A stretch of 16,314 nt of DNA from Patescibacteria group bacterium (GCA_023484365.1 JAMDBA010000053.1:1-16314), one strand, 5' to 3'. Positions 5,855 to 12,883 are shown, numbered from the stretch's first letter. Notes: generated from the letters alone by a model not told the origin. Numbers and translations: made by a program.

Positions 5855-8800
5855 TTATGATGTTTTTCTTATTCCAATCCAGATATTTTCCCCGCCGATT
5901 TTAGTTTCCTTTTCCGCGCTGAATTTTTCATTCCGCTTGAAGTCAACCTTTTCAGATCCGGTTTTTGACTGGAATTCGCTGAGGTGGCCGGAGACTGCCA
6001 CTGCTATTTCTTCCGGCGCTTCCAGATATAAATAAATTTTATCTTTCGGGAGCAGCTTAGCTTCTTTGCGTAAATCCTGGACTGATCTTATAACTTCTCT
6101 TAAAGTTCCTTCGGCTTTGAGTTCGGCGGTTATAGTGAAATCCAATTCAATCTCATCTTTTATTTTTCCGTCAAAAACAATATTTTTCACATTGACTTCA
6201 TCTTTTATTAAATCAAGAAGCTCACTTTCTTCTTTTAAGCCGCCGCTTTTTATTTTTAGCGTTGCCAGTGGCTGGCGGACTTTCGCATTATTTTTTTGGC
6301 GCGCTTCAAGCGCCAAAGAAGAAATTTTCCTGACTTCTTTCATCAATTCAATTAGTTTTTTATTAATTAATTTTTTATCGGCTTTTGGCCAGTTTTCCAA
6401 ATGGACGGATATATTGTTTTCTGCGTTATTCTGCGTTCGCTTCAGCGGTTTTCCGCGGAGGCTCTTGTAAAGAGCCTCAGATATAAAGGGCGCAAAAGGC
6501 GCCATAATTTTGGAAAATTCGGACAAAACTAATTTTGTGGTAAGAATGGCGCTATCCTTATCTTCTTTGTTTTCGCTCTTGAACCGTTCCCGCGAGCGCC
6601 TGATATACCAGGTTGATAAATCTTCAATAAATTCGCCGATTGGCCGGCTGGCTTTATCTAATTCATATTTATCCAGCCAAATTGAAACTTCGGCTTTTAA
6701 TTCTTCCAGTCTGGCTAAAATCCATTTATCCAATACGTGCGTTGAGCGGCGCGAGTTTAAAGCGGACGGACGCGGACGTTCGGGCGCGTATAAATTATAA
6801 AAAACATAAGAATTCCAGAGCCGCATAATTATCTTTTTATAAATCTCATCAACATCTTTTTCGGAAAAATTAAGATTTTCGCCCCTGACTACCGGCGCGG
6901 ATAAAAGGTAAATCCTTAAAGCGTCGGCGCCGTATTTTTTAACAATCTCCATCGGGTCGGGATAATTTTTCAGCCGTTTGCTCATCTTTTGGCCGTTTTC
7001 CGCCAAAATAATACCGTTGACAATGACGTTTTTATAAGCCGGTTTATTAAACAGAGCGGTTGATAAAACCAAAAGGTTGTAAAACCAGCCGCGGGTCTGA
7101 TCCAGTCCTTCGGCAATAAACTCGGCGGGGAAATTTTTATTAAACCATTCCTTATTTTCAAACGGATAATGCGCCTGACCGTAGGGCATAGAGCCGGATT
7201 CAAACCAGCAGTCAAAAACATCGGGCACCCTTTCCGCTTCGTCGCCGCATTTGCAGGAGAATTTTACGGCGTCAATGTATGGCCGGTGGAAATCAAGCTC
7301 AAAATTGTCGTTATGCGGCAGGGGAGTAAAATCAAGTTTTTTAATTCCGCCCGGGTTTAAAAATTCCGGCTTATTTCCGTAAAGCATAATGGCTCCCTTA
7401 GGATCGGCTCCGCCGGCGCCGGCAAAAAGCATCCAAGTCGTGTATTCGTGAGAAACGATTAATATTTTTTTGTCTTTATATTTTTTATCAATTTCGTATA
7501 AAAATTCCGAAACGCGGCTTTTTAACTCGGTAAGATTTTCTCCTTCGGGCGGCGTTTTGTAAAACTTCTCTTCGTAAGAGGAAAAATAATTGTGATATTC
7601 CTCCGGAGTTTTTCCTTCAAAAATGCCGACGTTTACTTCGCGGAGCCGCTTGTCGTAAATAATTTTATCTTTAGGATAACCGACGGTTTCAGCGGTGATT
7701 TCAGCTGTTTCGCGGCAACGTTTAAAATCGGAAGAAAAAATTAAATCAATATTTTTTAATTTTTTCGCCGACGCCTTAATTTGTCTTTTGCCTTTTTCGG
7801 TTAAATGGACATCGTTGCCGTATTTAGAGCTGATAAAATTAAAAGCATTGCTTTCCGCTTCTCCGTGGTGCATCGCCAAATAATCATTTCCGGATTTTTT
7901 AGTGTTCTTTTTAATATCTTCCAGAGAGCCAACGACAATAATCTTGCCGCATTTTAAACATCGCCAGACCGGTATCGGCGCGCCCCAAAAACGGCTTCGG
8001 GAAATCGCCCAGTCGCGGACTTCTTCCAGCCATTTGCCGAAGCGGCCTTCTTTAATATACTCCGGGACCCAATTGATTTTTTCATTGTTGGCAAGAAGCT
8101 GTTTTTTTAAGGCCGTCGCTTTAACAAACCAGGACGAGGCGGCGTAATTTAATAACGGCGTCTCGCAGCGCCAACAGTGGGGATAAGGATGGGCGATTTT
8201 TCTTTCGGCGAAAACTTTATTTTGCTTTTTAAGATAATCAATAACCAGCCGGTCTGTTTCCTGCGGGTTTCCTTTCGGTTTGACGGAAAGTCCGGCAAAA
8301 TCGGCGACTTCGGGCTTAAACCTGCCGTCAACCGAAACGTGCTGAACAAAAGGCAGATCGTATTTAAGCGATAAATTATAGTCGTCTTCGCCAAACGCCG
8401 GCGCGATATGGACGATGCCCGTTCCTTCCTCGGCGCTGACGAAATCGGCGGCGTAGATTTTCCAGCCATTTTCCCAATTCGCGGACTCACGCTGACTTAA
8501 CGCGGACTGACGCGGAAATTTCTTCGTGGCTTTCTGTTTTTGTTCCGTGTATTTTTTCGCATAGTAAGGAAAAATCGGCTTATATTTTTTGCCAGTCAAA
8601 TCAGAACCGGTTAAATGGCCGGTTATTTCCAATTTAGCCTCGGGGTTTTTGAATAATTCTTTTTCAATTTCCGCCGCTAAAACCTGATAATTTTTTACAG
8701 AGGTGATATAGCAGGCGTCTTCCAGGCCGGGATAATTTTTAGAGCAAAATTTTAAGTATTCAATATTTTTATTTACCGCCAGCGCCACGTTGCCAGGCAG

Positions 8801-9508
8801 AGTCCAGGGCGTCGTCGTCCAGGCTAAAACGTAGGTTTTCGGCTTTTCTTCCAGTTCAAACTTCGCCGTTACGGAAATATCTTCAATGTCTTTATATCCC
8901 TGCGCCACTTCAAAATTTGACAAAGTCGTGCCGCAGCGGGGGCAAAGGTGCATCGCCTTATATCCTTCGTAAATTAAATTTTTATCGTAAAGATTTTTGA
9001 AAATCCAAAAAACCGATTCAGTGTAAGTCGGGTCCATCGTTTTGTAAGGATTATCCATATCCACCCAGCGGCCGATGCGGGGAATAATTTTGCTCCAGTC
9101 TGAAGTGTAGGAAAGCACCCGTTTGCGCGCGGCTTCATTGAAATTCTTAATGCCTATTTTTTCAATGTCTTTTTTTGTTTTTAAGCCGAGTTCTTTTTCA
9201 ATTTCGTTTTCAATCGGCAGTCCGTGGCAATCCCAGCCCCATTTGCGCGGCACGCTGAACCCCTGCATTGTTTTATAGCGGGGGATTACGTCTTTAATAA
9301 CGCTTGCCAAAATATGGCCGTAATGCGGCAGACCGGTGGCGAAAGGCGGCCCGTCGTAAAAAACATAATCTTTTCGCGCTTTTCCGCGCCCGCCCCGAGT
9401 TTTTCCGCGCCCGAGCGATTTTTCAAAAATTTTATTTTCTTTCCAGAATTGCAGAATTTTTTCTTCCATATCCGGCAGGTTCATATTTTCTTTATCGTTA
9501 AAAAACAT
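5855..9508 (-). CDS. ileS: Isoleucyl-tRNA synthetase with an inserted histidine-phosphatase domain
   Basis: IleRS charges tRNA-Ile with isoleucine and edits misactivated valine. The 1217-residue protein has HYGH at 62-65, a CPRCG zinc site at 189-193, the CP1 editing domain (TTTPWTLPGN at 231-240; GEDDYN at 373-378), the helices around WAISRSRFWGAPIPVW (500-515), a CLKCG/CKCG cysteine cluster (517-521 and 752-755), KMSKR at 841-845 and a C-terminal anticodon-binding region. Bacterial enzymes of this long type are usually nearer 1040 residues; the excess is mainly residues about 541-733. That segment is a phosphoglycerate-mutase-like histidine-phosphatase domain: HHGE at 547-550, SSDFKR at 592-597, LREVNVGIFEGKT at 622-634 and SHE at 686-688. 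It sits between GSLEDIKKNTK and DFHRPYID. Short GC-rich repeat insertions also occur in frame at several loops. It heads a minus-strand cluster with the MFS gene. The ATG is set by the TATAAT seven bases upstream. Confidence 0.96.
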   Translation of the reverse strand: MFFNDKENMNLPDMEEKILQFWKENKIFEKSLGRGKTRGGRGKARKDYVFYDGPPFATGLPHYGHILASVIKDVIPRYKTMQGFSVPRKWGWDCHGLPIENEIEKELGLKTKKDIEKIGIKNFNEAARKRVLSYTSDWSKIIPRIGRWVDMDNPYKTMDPTYTESVFWIFKNLYDKNLIYEGYKAMHLCPRCGTTLSNFEVAQGYKDIEDISVTAKFELEEKPKTYVLAWTTTPWTLPGNVALAVNKNIEYLKFCSKNYPGLEDACYITSVKNYQVLAAEIEKELFKNPEAKLEITGHLTGSDLTGKKYKPIFPYYAKKYTEQKQKATKKFPRQSALSQRESANWENGWKIYAADFVSAEEGTGIVHIAPAFGEDDYNLSLKYDLPFVQHVSVDGRFKPEVADFAGLSVKPKGNPQETDRLVIDYLKKQNKVFAERKIAHPYPHCWRCETPLLNYAASSWFVKATALKKQLLANNEKINWVPEYIKEGRFGKWLEEVRDWAISRSRFWGAPIPVWRCLKCGKIIVVGSLEDIKKNTKKSGNDYLAMHHGEAESNAFNFISSKYGNDVHLTEKGKRQIKASAKKLKNIDLIFSSDFKRCRETAEITAETVGYPKDKIIYDKRLREVNVGIFEGKTPEEYHNYFSSYEEKFYKTPPEGENLTELKSRVSEFLYEIDKKYKDKKILIVSHEYTTWMLFAGAGGADPKGAIMLYGNKPEFLNPGGIKKLDFTPLPHNDNFELDFHRPYIDAVKFSCKCGDEAERVPDVFDCWFESGSMPYGQAHYPFENKEWFNKNFPAEFIAEGLDQTRGWFYNLLVLSTALFNKPAYKNVIVNGIILAENGQKMSKRLKNYPDPMEIVKKYGADALRIYLLSAPVVRGENLNFSEKDVDEIYKKIIMRLWNSYVFYNLYAPERPRPSALNSRRSTHVLDKWILARLEELKAEVSIWLDKYELDKASRPIGEFIEDLSTWYIRRSRERFKSENKEDKDSAILTTKLVLSEFSKIMAPFAPFISEALYKSLRGKPLKRTQNNAENNISVHLENWPKADKKLINKKLIELMKEVRKISSLALEARQKNNAKVRQPLATLKIKSGGLKEESELLDLIKDEVNVKNIVFDGKIKDEIELDFTITAELKAEGTLREVIRSVQDLRKEAKLLPKDKIYLYLEAPEEIAVAVSGHLSEFQSKTGSEKVDFKRNEKFSAEKETKIGGENIWIGIRKTS
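5929..6012 (-). repeat. ileS segment duplicated at 4519-4602
   Basis: This part of the intact ileS, encoding residues about 1167-1193, is the counterpart of the relic downstream of the MFS gene. The two copies form direct repeats, about 87 percent identical, that bracket the ileS tail and the whole MFS gene. The arrangement would result if the intervening DNA arrived by recombination at the ileS 3' end. Confidence 0.8.
6417..6448. repeat. In-frame 10-bp tandem repeat in ileS (site C)
   Basis: TTCTGCGTTA (6419-6428) is followed directly by TTCTGCGTTC (6429-6438) and a degenerate GCTTCAGCG. It encodes residues about 1021-1031 of IleRS (PLKRTQNNAEN) in a loop where most homologues would pass directly from the preceding helix to the HLENWP segment. 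The reading frame is kept. Confidence 0.7.
6737..6788. repeat. In-frame GC-rich repeat in ileS (site B)
   Basis: A GC-rich patch with units such as AGCGGACGGA and CGCGGACGTT encodes residues about 909-924 (PERPRPSALNSRRSTH), between the YVFYNLYA segment and VLDKWI. Its core resembles site A (ACGCGGACTGACGCGG). The surrounding ileS sequence is much more AT-rich. Confidence 0.6.
7310..7888 (-). other. Histidine-phosphatase domain within IleRS
   Basis: IleRS residues about 541-733 form a complete branch-1 histidine-phosphatase (phosphoglycerate-mutase-like) domain. The catalytic histidine is H548 within HHGE, where the usual motif is RHGE, so the first arginine is replaced by H547. R597, E624 and the late histidine H687 are present. 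The family transfers phosphate through a phosphohistidine. The domain lies next to the cysteine cluster of the catalytic half, in a connecting loop, so both parts could fold independently. Whether it is active is unknown. Confidence 0.88.
8480..8515. repeat. In-frame GC-rich tandem repeat in ileS (site A)
   Basis: Thirty-six bases consist of units CGCGGACTCA, CGCTGACTTAA, CGCGGACTGA and CGCGG. They encode residues about 332-343 of IleRS (PRQSALSQRESA), just before the ENGWKIYAADF segment of the editing domain. The length is a multiple of three and the frame is unbroken. Confidence 0.72.
9374..9412. repeat. In-frame direct repeat near the IleRS N-terminus (site D)
   Basis: TTTTCCGCGCCCG occurs at 9379-9391 and again at 9400-9412, a period of 21 bp, which is seven codons. 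It encodes the Gly/Arg/Lys-rich stretch GRGKTRGGRGKAR (residues 33-45), placed between the first helix and the YDGPPFATGLPHYGH nucleotide-binding strand. The repeat sequence differs from sites A to C. Confidence 0.7.
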
Positions 9509-9515
9509 ATTTAAA

Positions 9516-9545
9516 ATTATAACGGATGAAGGGTGGTATAATCAA
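9516..9545 (-). promoter_or_regulatory. ileS promoter, probably giving a leaderless mRNA
   Basis: On the minus strand, TTGATT (9545-9540) and TATAAT (9521-9516) are 18 bp apart, and the ATG at 9508 comes seven bases after the -10 box. Initiation would therefore fall at the start codon. The -35 hexamer overlaps the -10 box of the divergent rhodanese promoter. Confidence 0.68.
9534..9542 (+). promoter_or_regulatory. Rhodanese promoter (extended -10)
   Basis: TGGTATAAT is an extended -10 element (TGn plus TATAAT at 9537-9542). No clear -35 is present, as is common with extended -10 promoters. The predicted leader to the ATG at 9576 is about 25 bases. The element overlaps the ileS -35, so the two divergent promoters should compete for polymerase. 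Confidence 0.6.
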
Positions 9546-9575
9546 ATAAAGGTCGGTTATAAATTTATTTTAAAA

Positions 9576-9869
9576 ATGAAAGCAAGCGAATTAAAAGAAA
9601 AATTAAAAAAAGGCGAAAAAGTAAGGATTTTAGACGTCAGAGAAAAAGATGAGTATGAACAGGGAGACAAAATAGAGGGAGCGGAAAATATGCCGATGGG
9701 CAGGGTTTTTGTTGAAGCAATGAAAGGCAATCTGCCAAAAAATCAGAAGATCATAACGGTTTGTAAAACCGGCGGCCGATGCGAAATAGTTGCCAGAGAA
9801 CTTCAAAAGAAGGGGTATGATATTGAACATCTTGAGGGCGGAATAGACGAGTGGAAGAAATCGCAATAG
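9576..9869 (+). CDS. Single-domain rhodanese-like sulfurtransferase
   Basis: A 97-residue protein forms a single complete rhodanese domain. The N-terminal strand RILDVREKDEYEQGDKIEGAENMP (residues 17-40) carries the family's LDVRE motif. The active-site loop is CKTGGR with the persulfide cysteine at C63 and the arginine at R68. The C-terminal part ends GYDIEHLEGGIDEWKKS, as usual in the family. Such proteins relay sulfane sulfur in the cytoplasm, for example in tRNA thiolation or sulfide handling; the partner here is unknown. It is transcribed divergently from ileS, from an overlapping promoter region. There is no Shine-Dalgarno sequence. No other sulfur gene is in the window. Confidence 0.93.
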   Translation: MKASELKEKLKKGEKVRILDVREKDEYEQGDKIEGAENMPMGRVFVEAMKGNLPKNQKIITVCKTGGRCEIVARELQKKGYDIEHLEGGIDEWKKSQ

Positions 9870-10204
9870 AGCTGACTCATCGTATTTAAATTTTAAAAAA
9901 CAGATATTTTATTCAGTTAATTTTTATTACCGGTGTTTTTAATTGTTGAAATTGCCAAAATTTTAAATATTTCGTGTGAGCAAACTACGGGGATTATCCT
10001 TATTTTTAAATGAAGGCGCGAGTCAAATTTTAAAAAATTATTTTTACGGAGAATTTATTTCAGTCTGATTAGTCGCTATTTTCACTCCTAAATTTGAATT
10101 TTGGGGAGAAACGGGCAATAATTATTTAATACTGGGGACGAAGCATTCGGAAAAAACAGCCGGTCGCTAAAAATGCAGGCGGCTAAGCGCCGTTAATAAA
10201 AATT
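9870..10204. other. 335-bp gap between the rhodanese and ychF
   Basis: No intact gene is seen on either strand. The plus strand holds a possible decayed reading frame (listed separately). A short GGCG/CGCC hairpin (10178-10191) lies just before the ychF start. No TATAAT was found close to the ychF ATG, so its promoter is undefined. Confidence 0.6.
9967..10170 (+). pseudogene. Possible decayed coding remnant
   Basis: A plus-strand frame open from 9967 to the TAA at 10168-10170 is interrupted only by one TGA at 10066-10068. The part after the TGA reads LVAIFTPKFEFWGE, then TGNNYLILGTKHSEKTAGR, whose composition is like a real protein. The part before it reads LFLNEGASQILKNYFYGEFISV. A second frame (9933-10013) beginning VFLIVEIAKILNIS could be an upstream piece joined by a frameshift. 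I do not recognise the family, and short AT-rich open frames can arise by chance. Confidence 0.3.
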
Positions 10205-11227
10205 ATGTCTAGCTCAAATTTATCCATAGGAATTGTCGGTTTGCCCAATGTCGGCAAATCAACTCTTTTTAAAATTTTAACCAAGCAGGAAGTAAATATC
10301 GCCAATTATCCTTTTGCTACCATTGACCCCAATATCGGAGTGGTGCCGGTTCCGGACGAGCGTCTTCAAAAACTAGCCAAGCTTTCTAATTCTAAAAAAA
10401 TAATTCCCGCCGTGGTGAAGTTTTATGATATTGCCGGCTTAGTCAAAGGCGCCAACAAAGGCGAAGGTTTGGGCAATCAATTTTTGTCGCATATCAGGGA
10501 AACCGACGCTATTGTTGAGGTGGTGCGCTGTTTTCAGTCGTCAGAAATAATTCACGTTGAAAACAGAGTTGATCCTATCGGCGACATAGAAACGATTAAC
10601 ACCGAATTAATTTTGAAAGATTTGGAAACCGCCGAGAAAAGATTATCCAAGCTTGAGGCCGAAGCCCGCGGCGACAAGAAAAAAGTAAAAGACTTTGAAC
10701 TTTTGCGGAAAATAAAGGCGGATTTGGACAAGGGGATTATAGTTGTAAATCAAAAAGAAATTTTAGCCGACTTCAAGGAATCGGTTTTATTTAAAGAATT
10801 AGGCCTTTTAACCGCCAAGCCGCAGATTTATCTTTTGAACGGAAGCGAATTCGACGTAAGTGAAGGATTAAAAAATAAAATCAAATCTTTGGGCGCGGAT
10901 TATTTGATTATGGATTTGGCGAATACGGAAAATGTTAACGAGCTCATCAAAAAAGCTTATTTTGTTTTAAATTTAATCAGTTTTTTGACCACCGGCGAAG
11001 ACGAAACGCGTGCCTGGACTATTGAGAAAGGAGCTAAAGCGCCGCAGGCCGCCGGCGTTATTCATACCGATTTTGAAAATAAATTCATCAGGGCGGAAGT
11101 TATTAATTGGCAGAAATTGCTGGATTTGGGCGGCTGGAGCCAGGCGAAACAAAAAGGCCTGCTTCGCCTTGAGGGCAAAGATTATGTTGTCCAGGACGGC
11201 GACGTAATGGTTGTCAGACACGGGTAA
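10205..11227 (+). CDS. ychF: Ribosome-binding ATPase YchF (Obg family)
   Basis: YchF is a universally conserved P-loop protein of the Obg family that prefers ATP to GTP and associates with ribosomes. The 340-residue product has the Walker A/G1 loop GLPNVGKST (residues 12-20), the switch segment YPFATIDPN (35-43), G3 DIAG (75-78) followed by the glycine-rich KGANKGEGLGNQFL, and the NxxE motif NGSE (212-215) in place of the GTP-specific NKxD, which is the YchF hallmark. A coiled-coil insertion (about 130-185) and a C-terminal TGS domain (about 255-340, with GAKAPQAAGVIHTDFE) complete the family layout. Length is slightly under the usual 363. The ATG is set by the N-terminal family start; no Shine-Dalgarno sequence is present. 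The downstream wall-enzyme gene begins 15 bp after its stop, so the two probably share a transcript. Confidence 0.96.
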   Translation: MSSSNLSIGIVGLPNVGKSTLFKILTKQEVNIANYPFATIDPNIGVVPVPDERLQKLAKLSNSKKIIPAVVKFYDIAGLVKGANKGEGLGNQFLSHIRETDAIVEVVRCFQSSEIIHVENRVDPIGDIETINTELILKDLETAEKRLSKLEAEARGDKKKVKDFELLRKIKADLDKGIIVVNQKEILADFKESVLFKELGLLTAKPQIYLLNGSEFDVSEGLKNKIKSLGADYLIMDLANTENVNELIKKAYFVLNLISFLTTGEDETRAWTIEKGAKAPQAAGVIHTDFENKFIRAEVINWQKLLDLGGWSQAKQKGLLRLEGKDYVVQDGDVMVVRHG

Positions 11228-11242
11228 AGTTTGAGCTTAAAA

Positions 11243-12823
11243 ATGGCAACACCTGATCAATTAGCCGATTACATTAATAATCAGCTCAAAAGAGGAGTTT
11301 CTTATGACCAGATAAAGAGCGCGCTTAATTCGGCTGGCTGGCAATCTCAAGATATTGAAAACGCCTTTAATTTAGTTGGCAACAAACGCCAACGTAATGG
11401 CGTATTGCACAAAAACATCCCATTTTGGGCGGTTGTTTTAATAATAGGATTAATAATTGTTGTTTTTTCTATTTCTTTCGCCGCGATATTTTTTAATTTT
11501 AGAAAAACTGTTTATAACTATCAGTTCAGTCTTCCGTCTACCAGTGCCCAGGTTACGTCTTACGCGTATGGCAGCTGGCCGGCGCTTGATAACGCTAATT
11601 TCTATAATCAGGTTCTTGAAAATTTTATTAATAAAAAAATAACTTTTATAAATATCAATTTATCAACAATGCAGCTGCAACTTTATAATAACGGGGTAAA
11701 GGTAAAACAAATACAGGTTCTTTCAAAGGGGAGACCGGGATCATGGTGGGAAACGCCAGCGGGGCTTTATAAGGTGGAAGAAAAAGTTCCGGTTGATTAT
11801 TCTAGTTTTGCTAATGTATATATGGATTGGGGGATTGTATTTGAAGGTAATTTTTTAATCCATGGTTGGCCGTACTATCCAGACGGAACTCCGGTAAATT
11901 CGCAGTTTTCCGGTGGTTGTATACGCCTTTCTACTGCTGACGCAAAAAGTTTGTACGGTCAAGTTAATATTGGCACGCCGATTCTTGTTTCAAGCGCTAA
12001 TTTCCAAACAGATAATTTTCAAGAACAATACGGTCCTTCTATATCAGCAGAAAGTTTTTTGGCTGCGGATTTAAAAAGTAATTTTATTTTTACGGAGAAA
12101 AATTCCGACCAACAGCTTCCTATAGCTTCAATTACCAAGTTGATGACCGCTCTTGTTGCCGTAGAATATGTGAATATTGAGAATAAAATTACTATCACTC
12201 CAGAAATGCTGGTCAAAACATCCATCCCGCGCTTAAGAGTAGGAGAAAGTATTTCTTTATACGATCTTTTGCATTTACTTCTTAAAGAGTCTTCTAACGA
12301 AGCAGCTGTCGCTATTTCATATTTTTTAGGACCGGAACGTTTTGTCCAAATTATGAACCAAAAGGCTGAAGCGATAGGAATGACGAATACGCATTTTGTT
12401 GATGTTTCTGGCAGCGATTGGGGCGATGTTTCAACAGCAAAAGATCTTTTCATGTTGGCGCAATATCTATATAATAACCGTAGTTTTATACTTAAAATGA
12501 CCACCAACAGCACAGATTCAAGCGTTTACGGTCCTTCTGTGTTTGCTAATCTTCAAAATTTTAACGTTTTTACTGATAATCCAGATTTTATCGGGGGTAA
12601 AGTAGGGATAAATGGTGCTGCAAGCGGAACTATTATATCGGTTTTCCAAGAACCTTTTCAAATAAATACTGCAACTAGCAGTAACATGAATATTAATACC
12701 AGCAGCACTAGTATTTCCGCAAGCGTAGTTCAGCGTCCGATAATGTTTGTTATTTTGGGTTCCGATGATTATTCTCAAGACGCAAAAAATATGTTGTCGT
12801 GGATAAAAAATACGTATAAGTAA
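11243..12823 (+). CDS. L,D-transpeptidase (YkuD) fused to D,D-carboxypeptidase (peptidase S11)
   Basis: The 526-residue envelope protein has, in order: an N-terminal helical UBA-like motif (residues 1-45, with AGWQSQDIENAF); a membrane helix (about 60-84); a YkuD L,D-transpeptidase domain (about 130-250) with H207 and the cysteine motif SGGCIRL (C226, R228; H-x15-S spacing as in the family); and a penicillin-binding D-alanyl-D-alanine carboxypeptidase domain (about 270-526) with SITK (S296, K299), SSN (350-352) and KVG (453-455) in place of KTG. The catalytic parts should face outside. The carboxypeptidase would trim pentapeptide stems to tetrapeptides, which L,D-transpeptidases use as donors. 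The ATG at 11243 is preferred over the TTG at 11231 because the paralogous motif in the next gene also begins right at its start. It is probably cotranscribed with ychF. Confidence 0.92.
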   Translation: MATPDQLADYINNQLKRGVSYDQIKSALNSAGWQSQDIENAFNLVGNKRQRNGVLHKNIPFWAVVLIIGLIIVVFSISFAAIFFNFRKTVYNYQFSLPSTSAQVTSYAYGSWPALDNANFYNQVLENFINKKITFININLSTMQLQLYNNGVKVKQIQVLSKGRPGSWWETPAGLYKVEEKVPVDYSSFANVYMDWGIVFEGNFLIHGWPYYPDGTPVNSQFSGGCIRLSTADAKSLYGQVNIGTPILVSSANFQTDNFQEQYGPSISAESFLAADLKSNFIFTEKNSDQQLPIASITKLMTALVAVEYVNIENKITITPEMLVKTSIPRLRVGESISLYDLLHLLLKESSNEAAVAISYFLGPERFVQIMNQKAEAIGMTNTHFVDVSGSDWGDVSTAKDLFMLAQYLYNNRSFILKMTTNSTDSSVYGPSVFANLQNFNVFTDNPDFIGGKVGINGAASGTIISVFQEPFQINTATSSNMNINTSSTSISASVVQRPIMFVILGSDDYSQDAKNMLSWIKNTYK

Positions 12824-12883
12824 GGTACTTGTATAAGGAGGCGATAAAAAATAAGGTTTTAATGTTTTAAATAAATGCGGCGC

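Noticed and set aside
7310..7888. Histidine-phosphatase segment as an assembly or frameshift artefact joining two genes
   Set aside because: The frame is continuous on both sides, both IleRS halves resume exactly at conserved segments, and the domain has neither its own start and stop codons nor a base-composition break.
9967..10170. TGA read as glycine (SR1/Gracilibacteria code) to rescue the interrupted frame
   Set aside because: None of the full-length genes in the window contains an in-frame TGA, so recoding is not supported.
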